Counted from the first letter of the stretch, positions 8,088 through 17,115 are shown. The stretch: DNA of 64,000 nucleotides from an uncultured Hyphomonas sp. (GCF_963678195.1 NZ_OY782759.1:2976001-3040000); one strand, 5' to 3'. Notes: generated by a model from the letters alone, not told the origin. Numbers and translations: made by a program.

Positions 8088-9011
8088 TTATAGATTCGCG
8101 AGGCGTTTGCGGGCTTCTGCAGCGTCTGCGTGCATGGCTTCAACCAGAGCATCCAGATCGGCAAACTTCAGTTCCGGCCGGATGAAGGAGATGATCTGGA
8201 CCTCCAGCCATTTGCCATAGAGATCGTCATCGAAATCGAAGATGTGGGTCTCCAGAAGCGGATCGCGGATGCCGGTCGTGGGCGTGCGGCCGAAATTGGC
8301 AACACCGTCCAGCCAGTCGCCCTGCCTCTCGATCCGCGCCCGCACCGCATAGATGCCATGACGCGGATGGATCAGGTCTCCGAGGTGGAGGTTTGCCGTC
8401 GGGAAACCGAGGGTCCGGCCATTCTTCTCGCCGCTCTCGACCACGCCATCGGCAATCCACCAGGTGCCCAGCAGTTCTGCGGCTGTTTCCGGCTCGCCGG
8501 CATGCAGCGCCTGCCGGATGGCCGTGGACGATGCCTTGCCTTCCAGCTCGATCACTTCATCAACGATCGTCACGCCGAAGCCGAGCGCCCGGCCGAGGCT
8601 GGCCAGCCTCTGGGCATGGCCCATCCGGCCGCGCCCGAAGCGGAAATCGAAGCCGACGGAGACATGGCTGACTGACAGGCCGTCGACCAGCACATCCCGG
8701 ACGAAACCTTCATCGGTCATCGACGCCATTTCGCCATTGAACGGCAGCTCGAACACAGTGTCCGCGCCAGCCGCCAGGATGGCATTGTTGCGCCGCTCAG
8801 GCCGGAAGATGCGGAAAGGCGGGTCGCTGGGCCGGAAATAGGCGCGGGGCGGCGGCTCGAAGGTCGCGACGGAGAACTTGCCGCCCCCCGCCTGCCTTGC
8901 CGCTTCCATCACCGCCCGGTGGCCGGCATGCAGCCCGTCAAAATTGCCGAGCGCAATCGAAGCCCCCCGCGCACTGGCGGGCAAGCCCCGGTAGTCGGCA
9001 TAAACGGCCAA
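8088..9011 (-). CDS. ribF: Bifunctional riboflavin kinase / FAD synthetase
   Basis: Converts riboflavin to FMN and FMN to FAD. The N-terminal nucleotidyltransferase half has GNFDGLHAGHR (about residues 22-32), and the C-terminal flavokinase half has 'GRTLGFPTANL' and 'GVANFGRTPT'. Length (307) is normal. The start immediately follows the stop of the MaoC-like gene upstream, so translation is probably coupled. ribF close to ileS-lspA is a widely conserved order; here two YbjN-like genes are placed between ribF and ileS. Confidence 0.96.
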   Translation of the reverse strand: MAVYADYRGLPASARGASIALGNFDGLHAGHRAVMEAARQAGGGKFSVATFEPPPRAYFRPSDPPFRIFRPERRNNAILAAGADTVFELPFNGEMASMTDEGFVRDVLVDGLSVSHVSVGFDFRFGRGRMGHAQRLASLGRALGFGVTIVDEVIELEGKASSTAIRQALHAGEPETAAELLGTWWIADGVVESGEKNGRTLGFPTANLHLGDLIHPRHGIYAVRARIERQGDWLDGVANFGRTPTTGIRDPLLETHIFDFDDDLYGKWLEVQIISFIRPELKFADLDALVEAMHADAAEARKRLANL

Positions 9012-9443
9012 TCAGGCCTCCCGGCTCGGCGCAACCACTTCGGCGTCGCCAGCGATGACGCGCTTGCCGTCCACGATGCACTCAATCTTGAGGACGACCC
9101 TATTGCCGCGGTCGATCTTCTCGGCGACCGTCGCACGCGCCGTGACCGTGTCACCGATATAGACCGGACGGCGGAAGCGCATGTTCAGCCCCACAAAGAC
9201 CGCGCCAGGCCCCGGCAGGTTGTTGCCGAGGATGCCGGAAATATAGCTCGCCGTCAGCGCGCCATGGGCGATGCGCTTCTCGAACATGGTCGTGGCGGCA
9301 TATTCGTCGGACATGTGCAGCGGATTGAAATCGCCCGACACTTCAGCAAAACGCTGGATGTCGTCCGCAGTGATCTGATGCACGGTTTCGTGCGACTGCC
9401 CGATTTCGAGGTCTTCATATTTGAAGCCGGTAAATTCAGTCAT
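9012..9443 (-). CDS. MaoC-like (R)-specific enoyl-CoA hydratase
   Basis: Hot-dog fold hydratase of 143 residues. The active-site segment 'SGDFNPLH' supplies the Asp and His that hydrate trans-2-enoyl-CoA in PhaJ-type enzymes; 'HGALTASYISG' and 'NMRFRRPVYIGDTV' complete the family pattern. Likely roles are supplying (R)-3-hydroxyacyl-CoA for polyhydroxyalkanoate or side-chain fatty-acid metabolism. The actual substrate cannot be read from sequence. It directly abuts ribF downstream. Confidence 0.88.
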   Translation of the reverse strand: MTEFTGFKYEDLEIGQSHETVHQITADDIQRFAEVSGDFNPLHMSDEYAATTMFEKRIAHGALTASYISGILGNNLPGPGAVFVGLNMRFRRPVYIGDTVTARATVAEKIDRGNRVVLKIECIVDGKRVIAGDAEVVAPSREA

Positions 9444-9498
9444 TCCGGGATGCTCCGATTCTTTCGACGGGCTTCGTTACACGCCTGAGGGCGATGCG

Positions 9499-10362
9499 TC
9501 ACCATCTTAAGCCTGTCATGGCCCAGGTTGCCTGCTCGCCATAGGCCGCCAGCAATTCGGCAACTTCCTCTTCGAAATGCGCGCCATGCTCCTTGAGGCC
9601 GGTGCCGACATATAGGCTGTCAAAGCCCTGTACGCCGGCGCCGCGCACATCCGTGGCGGGGCTGTCGCCAATGCAGAGCACGCGGGACCGGTCGACTGGT
9701 TTGCCGTCCGTCAGCGCCTCAATGCGCTCAATTGCGAGATGATAGATCGGCGGATGCGGCTTGCCGGGATAAATCACTTTACCGCCAAGATCTTCGTAGA
9801 CATCCGCCAATGCGCCTGCGCACCAGTAGAGCTGGCCGCCCACGCGTACCTGCTTGTCCGGATTGGCGCAGATCATGGGAAGGTTCCGGGCGATGCCGGC
9901 AGAGAGCTCTTCGCGATAGTCTTCCGGATGCTCGCCCACATGGTCGCGCAGTCCGATGCACAGCAGCAGGTCGGCCTCGTCAGCCTCGGTGAATTTGAGG
10001 TCCAGCCCCTCATAGAGGTGGCGGTCATGCTCCCAGCCCTCATCGGCGCCGAGACGCCAGACGGCCTGCCCCTTGCGGCGGTCCAGCTCTGCGCGGGTGG
10101 CATCGCCGGAGGAGACGCAATCGTCAAACGCGGCCTCCGGCACGCCCAGCGGGGCGAACAGGCGGGTCACCTGCGCCTTCGGCACGGGCGCATTGGTGAT
10201 CAGGCAGACATGGCCGCCGCCTTCGCGGAAGCGGACAAGCGCGTCGCACGCCTCATCAAATGCGCTGCGGCCATTGTGGATCACGCCCCAGACGTCACAC
10301 AGGATCGTGTCGTAGCGGCCGGCGATTTCGGAAAGCCCTTGCGGGAATTGCGGTGCGGTCAT
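9499..10362 (-). CDS. HAD superfamily IIA hydrolase (TIGR01459 type)
   Basis: Predicted sugar/nucleotide phosphatase of the NagD-like HAD-IIA group. The start at 10362 gives MTAPQFPQGLSEIAGRY; a longer frame to 10443 would overlap the upstream gene. The nucleophile motif is 'LCDVWGVIHNG' with the Asp followed by VWG, then 'LITNAP' (motif II), 'YPGKPHPPIY' with the motif III Lys, and 'VLCIGDSPATDVRGA' (motif IV). The physiological substrate is unknown. About 287 residues, normal for the family. Confidence 0.88.
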   Translation of the reverse strand: MTAPQFPQGLSEIAGRYDTILCDVWGVIHNGRSAFDEACDALVRFREGGGHVCLITNAPVPKAQVTRLFAPLGVPEAAFDDCVSSGDATRAELDRRKGQAVWRLGADEGWEHDRHLYEGLDLKFTEADEADLLLCIGLRDHVGEHPEDYREELSAGIARNLPMICANPDKQVRVGGQLYWCAGALADVYEDLGGKVIYPGKPHPPIYHLAIERIEALTDGKPVDRSRVLCIGDSPATDVRGAGVQGFDSLYVGTGLKEHGAHFEEEVAELLAAYGEQATWAMTGLRW

Positions 10363-10394
10363 GCGCGGCGAGGTAGGCCGGGCGGGCGCTGCGG

Positions 10395-10880
10395 TCAATT
10401 CCCTGCCGCGCAATCGCCGGCGGGCAACGGGTTCAGGATCCACTGGGTTGCGGTCGGGATCGATACGGAATTGGCAAAATAGCAGCCCTTGATACGGACC
10501 ACATGACCGAGGCGGGTCTCGTCTGAATACTGGGGCGCGTAGTTGCAGGAGACCATGTTTGCGGCATGCTGCTCCGGCGTGCCTGGGCGGACTTCCAGCA
10601 GCAAATGGTTGGATCCGGTGGGGACTGAGACCGACTTCGCGCTGACCTCGCCATGACTATCGCAGACTATACCGGACCATGCGCCGTCTTCCTGCTGCAC
10701 CGCCGGATCAAGTGGCGGCGCGATGGAGAGGTCCAGCCAGACCGGGCCTTCTTCCAGCGCCTGGAGCGCCTCGGGCGCCTCGAATTCCACAGGTCCCGGA
10801 AGGTCCGCAACCACCGTCCGGACCTCTCCGGCCGCGGCACCGGCGGGCAAGGCAGCAAGCGCCAGGATCATCGCACGCAT
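10395..10880 (-). CDS. Exported protein of unknown function
   Basis: A 161-residue protein with a clear signal peptide (MRAMILALAALPAGAAA). Three or four cysteines in the mature part (VCDS, MVSCNYAPQ, KGCYFAN, GDCAAGN) would allow two disulfides. I recognise no family. It lies between tipF and the HAD gene, on the same strand, and reads like a small periplasmic beta-rich domain. Confidence 0.65.
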   Translation of the reverse strand: MRAMILALAALPAGAAAGEVRTVVADLPGPVEFEAPEALQALEEGPVWLDLSIAPPLDPAVQQEDGAWSGIVCDSHGEVSAKSVSVPTGSNHLLLEVRPGTPEQHAANMVSCNYAPQYSDETRLGHVVRIKGCYFANSVSIPTATQWILNPLPAGDCAAGN

Positions 10881-10948
10881 GAAAGCACCTCCGTTTCAGT
10901 ACGGAGGCCAGCACATACCGGGATTGGGGCGATTTGAGGGAAGCTGTC

Positions 10949-12178
10949 TCAGCCGAAATTGGTCAGGCGCTGGACCATTTCCCGCGGCGGGGCGGTTTCT
11001 TCCATCAGCGAGGCCTTGATCGGGCGCGGGGCGCCGAAGACATGGCCCTGTCCATACGGGATCTCGTATTCGAGAATCTCGACGACGCTCGCCTCGTCTT
11101 CCATCTTCTCGGCCACCATGGTGATGCCGTAGCGGGAGAAGACGGCGGAGACTTCCTCGCCATCGACGCGGCGGTTGATGGACGACACCGGACGCGGTCC
11201 GGCGGGGTCGCGCAGCTGGTCGATCAGGGCGCCGCCATTCATCTTCACAAAGCGCACGCCGGCCGACTGAAGACGCGGCAGGTCGAGGCCGAGGTCCGGG
11301 GCGTGGTCGATGGAGAAGCGGAAGCCGAGCGCGGTCAGCTTGTCCATATTGTCCCGCATGGTGCGCGAGCGGGTCTCGAACCGGTCGGCGCGGATCTCGA
11401 AAATGACGGCGCCCGAGAGGTCCCGGTTTTCCGTCATGAATTCAAGGAACATCGGGAAGAAGGTCGAATCTTCCAGCGAGCTTGCCGCGATATTACAGAA
11501 GACGCCGACGCGGCGGTCGCGCTCTGCCAGGCGGCGCACGATCTGCACACAGCGGAACAGGGTGAAATTGTCGATCTGCCCCATCAGATTGGCGCGGCGG
11601 CCGGCATCGAGGAATTCCGCCGGCAGGATCAGCGAGCCATCGGGACGACGGAGGCGGGTGAAGCCTTCATAGAAAGACACACGGCGCTGCGGCAGCGATA
11701 CGATCGGCTGCAGATGCAGGTCGACACGGCCATCCTTCAGCGCATCGCGCACATCGCGGAGAATTGCGTCTTCCTGCGGGGCGACAATCTTGTTGGTGGA
11801 GGTTTCCGCCAGACGGGTTTCGAAGCTGTGGGACAGCCGGTCGATCAGGCTTTCCAGCTGCTTCATTTCCGAGACCAGCGCATCGCGCCGCTCGGTCAGC
11901 TCATGCTTGACGGTTTCCTCGACCACGTCGGTGCGCGCTTCGATCACGTCCATCCGGCGTTCGGCGTCGCGGTTCTCTTTCTCAATGGCCTGCATGCGCG
12001 CATCGATCTCGCGCTTCGAACTGCCATTGGAAACAAGGACATGGATCTGGCTGAGAACAGCTGTGGTCAGCACGCCTGCGCCAATGGAGACCGGCAGGCC
12101 GAGTTCCAACACCGTCGCGCCGACGTATCCGGCGGCACCGCCGGCTGCCATGTACAGCAGGAACAAGAGAAACGTCAT
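10949..12178 (-). CDS. tipF: TipF-like membrane protein with degenerate EAL domain
   Basis: Two N-terminal hydrophobic helices (about 1-22 and 27-48), a long coiled coil (about 50-125) and a C-terminal EAL-type domain (about 139-400). This is the architecture of Caulobacter TipF, a c-di-GMP receptor that helps place the flagellum at the pole. The phosphodiesterase motifs are degraded: E-G-F replaces EAL in 'FYEGFTRLRR', and 'SIDHAPDLG' replaces the usual DDFG. A binding rather than hydrolysing role is therefore likely, as for TipF. No flagellar gene is next to it in this window, so the assignment rests on architecture alone. Confidence 0.7.
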   Translation of the reverse strand: MTFLLFLLYMAAGGAAGYVGATVLELGLPVSIGAGVLTTAVLSQIHVLVSNGSSKREIDARMQAIEKENRDAERRMDVIEARTDVVEETVKHELTERRDALVSEMKQLESLIDRLSHSFETRLAETSTNKIVAPQEDAILRDVRDALKDGRVDLHLQPIVSLPQRRVSFYEGFTRLRRPDGSLILPAEFLDAGRRANLMGQIDNFTLFRCVQIVRRLAERDRRVGVFCNIAASSLEDSTFFPMFLEFMTENRDLSGAVIFEIRADRFETRSRTMRDNMDKLTALGFRFSIDHAPDLGLDLPRLQSAGVRFVKMNGGALIDQLRDPAGPRPVSSINRRVDGEEVSAVFSRYGITMVAEKMEDEASVVEILEYEIPYGQGHVFGAPRPIKASLMEETAPPREMVQRLTNFG

Positions 12179-12502
12179 CAGCTCAGCACCCGAAACAATT
12201 CGTCAATCTTAACAGATAAGGTCCAGAAGTTAACGAATTGCTTGGATGTGGCGCAATTTGGGTGGTCCGGCAATCCCGCCGAACATTGTTGCGGAGAGGT
12301 CACAGGCACGCCGCGTGTCACAATCGGATACAAACCGTAACTGGACAGGACGTGGCACGACCGATAGCCAGAATACAGAGACCCGGCACCACCGGTCCGC
12401 GGCCATCTTATTGGCCGGAGCGGGGGCAGTCTCGGGGGAGACACGGGGCGCGCAGAAATGTGCGCCCCGGTCCTTTCTCAGGGCTCTGTTTTCAGACAAA
12501 AA
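12179..12502. other. Intergenic region with a GNRA-loop hairpin
   Basis: This 324-base gap separates two minus-strand genes. The main feature is a near-perfect hairpin at 12444-12469: CGGGGCGCGCA, loop GAAA, TGTGCGCCCCG, with a single G-U pair. It would follow the lipoprotein gene that ends at 12503. There is no T-tract on the minus side, so it may be a processing or transcript-end hairpin rather than a classic terminator. The rest is the leader of tipF, in which I see no convincing promoter. Confidence 0.5.
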
Positions 12503-13237
12503 TCAAGGTTCTGCGCTGGCCCCTTCAACAAGGTAATGGACCTTGCCGAGCGGCCAGGCATTCGGCGCCTCCGCGTCGCAAGCCAGCGCAAAGGCCTCCT
12601 GTTCATTGAACTTCACCGCGAGGGTCATGCCGCATGGCTGCAGCACCGCGCGCTGGCCGCCATAGTCCACCCAATATCCTGCCCGGCCATCCGCCGACTC
12701 GATCTTGGTGACGACCAGGTCGCCGGTATTGAAGACTTCCGTCTTCGCATCGCCTTCGCCCGGCAGGACACCCAGCAGCGCCGCGCCAAAGCCGCCTTTC
12801 GGCGAGTCCTGAACGAAGATTTCCGCATCGGAGAGTTCGAATGCCTTGTTCAGCGCCGCGACAACGTCGCGCGTTCCGGACGGGCCGCCGACCGCCAGCG
12901 GCGTTTCGCGCCCGGCCGACCAGCCCGCATTGCGCACTTCATCCAGACCTTCAAGATTCGCCCCCTGCAGGGAGAACAACAGGACCGCGTCGAGGCTGGC
13001 CAGTACCTGCCCGTCTATCGTCCCGCGCAAGCCGGGCGGCGTGCCGAACAGCACCCGCTTGCCACCAGCAACGACCAGCAGGCACGGCGCAGCCTCGCTC
13101 GACGCGGCACAGGGCAGCAGGGCAAAGTCGGCGCTCCGGATGTCATCCGGGCCGATGGCTGGCGCAGCGCCCTGCCCGTTTCCACACGCAGACAGGATGA
13201 CAGAAAGCAGGAGGGCGAAGACGCCGGATCGGGGCAC
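12503..13237 (-). CDS. Lipoprotein with degenerate metallo-beta-lactamase (RNase Z-like) fold
   Basis: A 244-residue lipoprotein (lipobox I-L-S-A-C). The body follows the RNase Z/MBL pattern: a 'LLVVAGGKRVLFGTPPG' strand pair, 'LDAVLLFSLQGANLEGL' in the place of the usual LDAILLTHxHxDHxxGL, then 'RETPLAVGGPSGTRDVV', close to the RNase Z 'PLxVYGPPGT' block, and later 'AGYWVDYGGQRAVL'. None of the metal-binding His/Asp residues of HxHxDH remain, so I infer a non-catalytic relative exported to the envelope. It lies 16 bases after the FAH-family gene on the same strand. The family call is my own alignment by eye. Confidence 0.6.
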   Translation of the reverse strand: MPRSGVFALLLSVILSACGNGQGAAPAIGPDDIRSADFALLPCAASSEAAPCLLVVAGGKRVLFGTPPGLRGTIDGQVLASLDAVLLFSLQGANLEGLDEVRNAGWSAGRETPLAVGGPSGTRDVVAALNKAFELSDAEIFVQDSPKGGFGAALLGVLPGEGDAKTEVFNTGDLVVTKIESADGRAGYWVDYGGQRAVLQPCGMTLAVKFNEQEAFALACDAEAPNAWPLGKVHYLVEGASAEP

Positions 13238-13253
13238 AGGACTACCTCGCGGT

Positions 13254-14087
13254 TCAGCCGATCACCGTACGTCCCGGCTCTGTCACGATTTGCTGTTCTA
13301 TGTAACCCAGCGCGTCGATCTCGACCCGGACACGGTCTCCGGCCTTCAACCATTTCGGCGGATCGAAGCCTGCGCCGACGCCGGCCGGTGTGCCGGTGAA
13401 GATCAGATCGCCCGGTTCCAGCGTGAAGGCCGCCGTCAGGTGCGCAATCTGTGCGGGAATGTCGTGAACCATGTCCCGCACATGGCCGGACTGGCGCTGT
13501 TCGCCATTCACAAAGGTGCGCACTTCCAGTGCGGAGAGGTCGTCGATCTCGTCCAGCGTCACGATGGACGGGCCGACCGGCGCATGCGTGTCGAACCCCT
13601 TGCCCATGATCATGGTCTGGCTGGCGCGTTGCCAGTCGCGCACCGAATAATCGCAGCCGATGGTCACGCCCGCCACGATTTCAAACGCGCGTTCGCGCGG
13701 CACATGCCGTCCGCGCTTGCCGATCACGACGACAAGTTCCCCTTCATAATCAAGCTGCTGTGACACTTTCGGAAGTTCTACATCCGCATACGGATTATTG
13801 ATTGCTGTGGCCTGTTTGTTGAACCATTTCTGGACCTCCGGCTTTTTCGTATCGACGAAGCTGACGCTCTCTGCGGCGTGCGCCGCATAGTTCACGCCAA
13901 TGCCGAGGATTTTTCCCGGCCGGGCGACGGGCGACAGAATGTCGATTTCGGACAGCGGCACAGGCGCCCCGTCCGGCTCACCTTTCATGGCATCTTCCAC
14001 GCTCGTCCCCCGAATGGGGGTTACAGATTGCGCAGACAGTATTCCATACCGGATAGAATTTCCCTGTTGGTACCTGATCACATGCAT
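13254..14087 (-). CDS. Fumarylacetoacetate hydrolase family protein
   Basis: A 277-residue member of the FAH family, a group of divalent-metal C-C bond hydrolases, decarboxylases and isomerases. Visible motifs are 'ILGIGVNYAAHA', 'DYEGELVVVIGKRG' with the metal-ligand Glu, 'GYDYS'-like 'GCDYSVRDWQ', 'GKGFDTHAPVGP' and 'GDLIFTGTPAGVG'. Bacterial members of this length usually cleave acylpyruvates or act on catechol meta-cleavage products. The substrate cannot be told here. It is the first gene of the long minus-strand block, divergent from the DUF262 gene. Confidence 0.9.
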   Translation of the reverse strand: MHVIRYQQGNSIRYGILSAQSVTPIRGTSVEDAMKGEPDGAPVPLSEIDILSPVARPGKILGIGVNYAAHAAESVSFVDTKKPEVQKWFNKQATAINNPYADVELPKVSQQLDYEGELVVVIGKRGRHVPRERAFEIVAGVTIGCDYSVRDWQRASQTMIMGKGFDTHAPVGPSIVTLDEIDDLSALEVRTFVNGEQRQSGHVRDMVHDIPAQIAHLTAAFTLEPGDLIFTGTPAGVGAGFDPPKWLKAGDRVRVEIDALGYIEQQIVTEPGRTVIG

Positions 14088-14198
14088 ATCGTTACCCTCT
14101 CGTCACACTTCAGCCAGAAACACACGTCACGCGGTTCATCTCGCGTTGTGACGTGGGTTGGCAAGAGCTAGTCAGAAGACAGTTACGGGGGCGCCAGA

Positions 14199-15878
14199 AT
14201 GGACACTGCCATGGACCAGAATATCGACCTTGGAGTCCGGGCGCAGGAAAGCTCCGTGCGGGCGATTTTTGCGCCGGGCGAACGGCTGCGGATGCCCCCC
14301 TACCAGCGCAGCTATTCCTGGGAGACACGGGAAGCCAACGAGCTGCTGGGAGATCTCATCGATTCCGTCAAAACGGGGACGCCGCACTTTGTCGGCGCCA
14401 TCGTTCTGATCAATGGCGCGGAAAGCGGTGTGCTTGAGATTGTCGACGGCCAGCAGCGGCTGACCACGCTGACCATCCTGCTCGCCGTGCTGCGCGACCT
14501 CGAACCGGACAAGGCCCGCGCCGCCATGCTGCACGCGCTGATCGCAGACGAGGCCCGGCCGATGCTGGGCGAAGGCGCAAACTGGCGGCTGACGCTGAAC
14601 CATATGGACGGGCCGTTCTTCCGCGAATCCATCCAGACGCCAGGTGCGACGCGGAACCTGGACAAGGAACCGGGCGAAAGCGAAAGCCAGGCGCGGATGG
14701 TGCGCAACGCCGCCGCCTTTGCCAAACGGATCGAAAGCATGAGCGATGACACACGGCGCGCGCTCGCCGATGTCGTGATGAACCGCTGCGCGCTGGTGAG
14801 GGTCGTCGTGGGTGAAAAGGATCAGGGCTTCAAAGTGTTCCGCGTGCTCAACACGCGCGGCAAGGAACCGGACGCGCACGACATCATCAAGACCGAACTG
14901 TTCCAACGGGCCAAATTCACCGATGAGGAAGCCAGCGCCTATGCCGAACGCTGGTCGGAACATGAGGCGGCGCTCGGCGGATCCGCCTTTGACGACCTGC
15001 TGCGCCAGATCCGGTCCATCTACGACAAGTCCGGCCGGGGCGAACTGGTCTCGGCCTTCCCGAAAGCGGTGCTGTCCAAGGTCGACCCGCGGACCTTCCT
15101 GGACGAAGTGCTGCCGCGCTATGTCGATGCCTACCGGCTGATCACGACAGGCGAAGTGAAGGACGGGCCGAATGCGAAGATCGTCAGCGACAAGCTGAAT
15201 CAGATGCGCGCGCTGGATCAGAGCAGCTGGCGCGCACCTGCCCTTAAATTCCTGGTCGAACGCGGCGTGGCAGACTCGAAAGCGCCGGAATTCTTCACGC
15301 GCCTCGAACGGCAGGCCTTCATCATCATGCTGGTGGTCACCGACCGCGACCAGCGGAACCGGCGCTTCAACAAGGTGATGGACGCGATCACCAATGACCG
15401 CACCCTTTTCGCTAAGAGCGGACCGCTGTCTGTCGACCGCTCGGACGCGCGCAAGGCCCGCGAGCGCATGCTCGGCCGGTTCGCCACCTTTGCCCAAAGG
15501 CGGGCCATGGCCCTCCGGCTGAATGCCGCCCTCGAAGACGGCCTGACCATCCCGCCGGAATCCGATGCGACGGTGGAGCATGTCCTGCCGCGCAATATCC
15601 ATGAGGACAGCCACTGGCTGACCGTCTGGCCAGACCCGGCGAAACGCCGCGAACAATGCGACACGCTCGGCAATTTCGTGCTGCTGACCCACAAGGTGAA
15701 CCAGAAAGCCGACCGGCAGGACTATCGCGCCAAGAAAGACGTCTACTTCAATGGCGGCGGCGGGATGGACTTCGCCCTGACCCGCGACCTGCAGGACCAG
15801 CACGCCTGGACAGCAGACGTGGTGCGCAAGCGGACCGAAATGCTGGTCAATATTCTCTGCGAAGCCTGGGGCATCTGA
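14199..15878 (+). CDS. DUF262 / DUF1524 (GmrSD-like) nuclease protein
   Basis: Single polypeptide of about 559 residues. The N-terminal DUF262 part (ParB/Srx-like) has 'PPYQRSYSW' and 'EIVDGQQRLTTLTIL'. The C-terminal DUF1524 part has an HNH-type 'ATVEHVLPRNIHED..W' followed by 'CDTLGNFVLLTHKVN'. These are the two domains of the type IV, modification-dependent restriction enzyme GmrSD and of SspE-type defence proteins. From family knowledge it may cut modified phage DNA using a nucleotide. It stands alone, with no methylase or other defence gene beside it, and its base composition matches its neighbours. A second in-frame ATG at 14211 is possible. Confidence 0.85.
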   Translation: MDTAMDQNIDLGVRAQESSVRAIFAPGERLRMPPYQRSYSWETREANELLGDLIDSVKTGTPHFVGAIVLINGAESGVLEIVDGQQRLTTLTILLAVLRDLEPDKARAAMLHALIADEARPMLGEGANWRLTLNHMDGPFFRESIQTPGATRNLDKEPGESESQARMVRNAAAFAKRIESMSDDTRRALADVVMNRCALVRVVVGEKDQGFKVFRVLNTRGKEPDAHDIIKTELFQRAKFTDEEASAYAERWSEHEAALGGSAFDDLLRQIRSIYDKSGRGELVSAFPKAVLSKVDPRTFLDEVLPRYVDAYRLITTGEVKDGPNAKIVSDKLNQMRALDQSSWRAPALKFLVERGVADSKAPEFFTRLERQAFIIMLVVTDRDQRNRRFNKVMDAITNDRTLFAKSGPLSVDRSDARKARERMLGRFATFAQRRAMALRLNAALEDGLTIPPESDATVEHVLPRNIHEDSHWLTVWPDPAKRREQCDTLGNFVLLTHKVNQKADRQDYRAKKDVYFNGGGGMDFALTRDLQDQHAWTADVVRKRTEMLVNILCEAWGI

Positions 15879-15976
15879 CGGCGCCAGAACTGTCGCTTTC
15901 CTTAGGGAACCCCTAGCGGCACCCCGCCGGAGGGCCTAGCCTGCGCGCGATAACAAAGCATGCAGGGAGCCCCGCC

Positions 15977-16744
15977 ATGAGCCTGTTCGACCTTTCCGGC
16001 AAAGTTGCCGTCATCACCGGATCTTCCCGCGGCATCGGCAAGGCCATCGCTGAAGCCATGGCAGACGCCGGCGCCAAAGTGACTATTTCGTCCCGCAAGC
16101 CCGGCCCGTGCCAGGAAGTGGCCGATGCAATCAACGCCAAGCATGGCGAAGGCACGGCCATCGCCGTTCCGGCCAACATCTCGTCCAAGGAAGACCTGCA
16201 GGCCATGGTGGATGCCACCAACAAGGCGTTCGGCAAGATCGATATCTGCGTCTGCAACGCCGCTTCGAACCCGTATTACGGCCCGATGAGCGGCATCGAG
16301 GACGACGCCTTTGCCAAGATCCTGCAGAACAACATCATCTCTAACAACTGGCTGATCCAGATGTGCGTGCCGCAGATGCGCGAGCGCAAGGACGGCGCGG
16401 TGATCATCGTCTCTTCAATCGGCGGCCTGCGCGGCTCGCCGGTAATCGGAGCCTACAACATCTCCAAGGCGGCAGACTTCCAGCTGGCCCGCAACCTCGC
16501 CACTGAACTCGGCGTCGACAATATCCGCGTGAATTGTATCGCGCCGGGCCTGATCAAGACCGACTTCGCCAAGGCGCTGTGGGACAATCCCGACACGCTG
16601 AAGCGCAGCCTCTCCGGCACGCCGCTCAAGCGGATCGGCGAGCCGGAAGAAATCGCCGGCGCCGCCGTCTATCTCGCCTCGAAAGCCGGGGCCTACATGA
16701 CCGGCCAGATGATGGTGGTCGATGGCGGGGCCACGTCTACCTGA
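15977..16744 (+). CDS. SDR family oxidoreductase
   Basis: Classical short-chain dehydrogenase of 255 residues. The NAD(P)-binding motif is 'TGSSRGIGKA', the structural motif 'NAAS', the catalytic Ser lies in 'IIVSSIGG' and the Tyr/Lys pair in 'YNISK'. The C-terminal 'GQMMVVDGGATST' is typical. The substrate is not known; similar enzymes reduce 3-oxoacyl or steroid-type carbonyls. A strong AGGGAG ribosome site precedes the start. The stop overlaps the csaA start (TGATG), so it heads a three-gene overlapping operon. Confidence 0.92.
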   Translation: MSLFDLSGKVAVITGSSRGIGKAIAEAMADAGAKVTISSRKPGPCQEVADAINAKHGEGTAIAVPANISSKEDLQAMVDATNKAFGKIDICVCNAASNPYYGPMSGIEDDAFAKILQNNIISNNWLIQMCVPQMRERKDGAVIIVSSIGGLRGSPVIGAYNISKAADFQLARNLATELGVDNIRVNCIAPGLIKTDFAKALWDNPDTLKRSLSGTPLKRIGEPEEIAGAAVYLASKAGAYMTGQMMVVDGGATST

Positions 16745-17115
16745 TGCATCTGATCGACACACCGGACAACGCCCCGGCAGACGAAATCACCTTTGACGAT
16801 TTCCGCAAGGTGGACATCCGCATGGGCACGATACTGGAGGCCGCGCCGCTTGAAGGCGCGCGCAAGCCCGCCATTCGCATGCAGATCGATTTCGGCCCGG
16901 GCGTCGGCGTCAAGAAAAGCTCTGCCCAGGTGACGGTGCACTATTCGCCGGACGAACTGGTCGGCAAACAGGTCGCCGCGGTCGTGAATTTTCCGCCGCG
17001 CCAGATCGGCAAGTTCATGTCCGAAGTCCTGACGCTCGGCTTTGCCGATACCGAGGGCGCCATTGTCATGTTCTCGCCTGATAAACCCGTCCCCAATGGA
17101 GCACGTCTCGCATGA
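16744..17115 (+). CDS. csaA: tRNA-binding chaperone-like protein CsaA
   Basis: A 123-residue OB-fold tRNA-binding-domain protein. 'FDDFRKVDIRMGTILEA', 'FGPGVGVKKSSAQVT', 'GKQVAAVVNFPPRQIG' and the terminal 'VPNGARLA' match CsaA through its whole length. CsaA has been described as an export-related chaperone and binds tRNA. The ATG overlaps the stop of the preceding SDR, and its own stop overlaps the start of the thioesterase gene, so all three genes should be translated from one message. The SDR and thioesterase give no clue to its local role. Confidence 0.9.
   Translation: MHLIDTPDNAPADEITFDDFRKVDIRMGTILEAAPLEGARKPAIRMQIDFGPGVGVKKSSAQVTVHYSPDELVGKQVAAVVNFPPRQIGKFMSEVLTLGFADTEGAIVMFSPDKPVPNGARLA

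Noticed and set aside
12353-12369. Sigma-54-like TGGCACG followed by a GC near -12 upstream of tipF
   Set aside because: It is on the plus strand, where no gene starts, and the spacing to the GC is one base too long.
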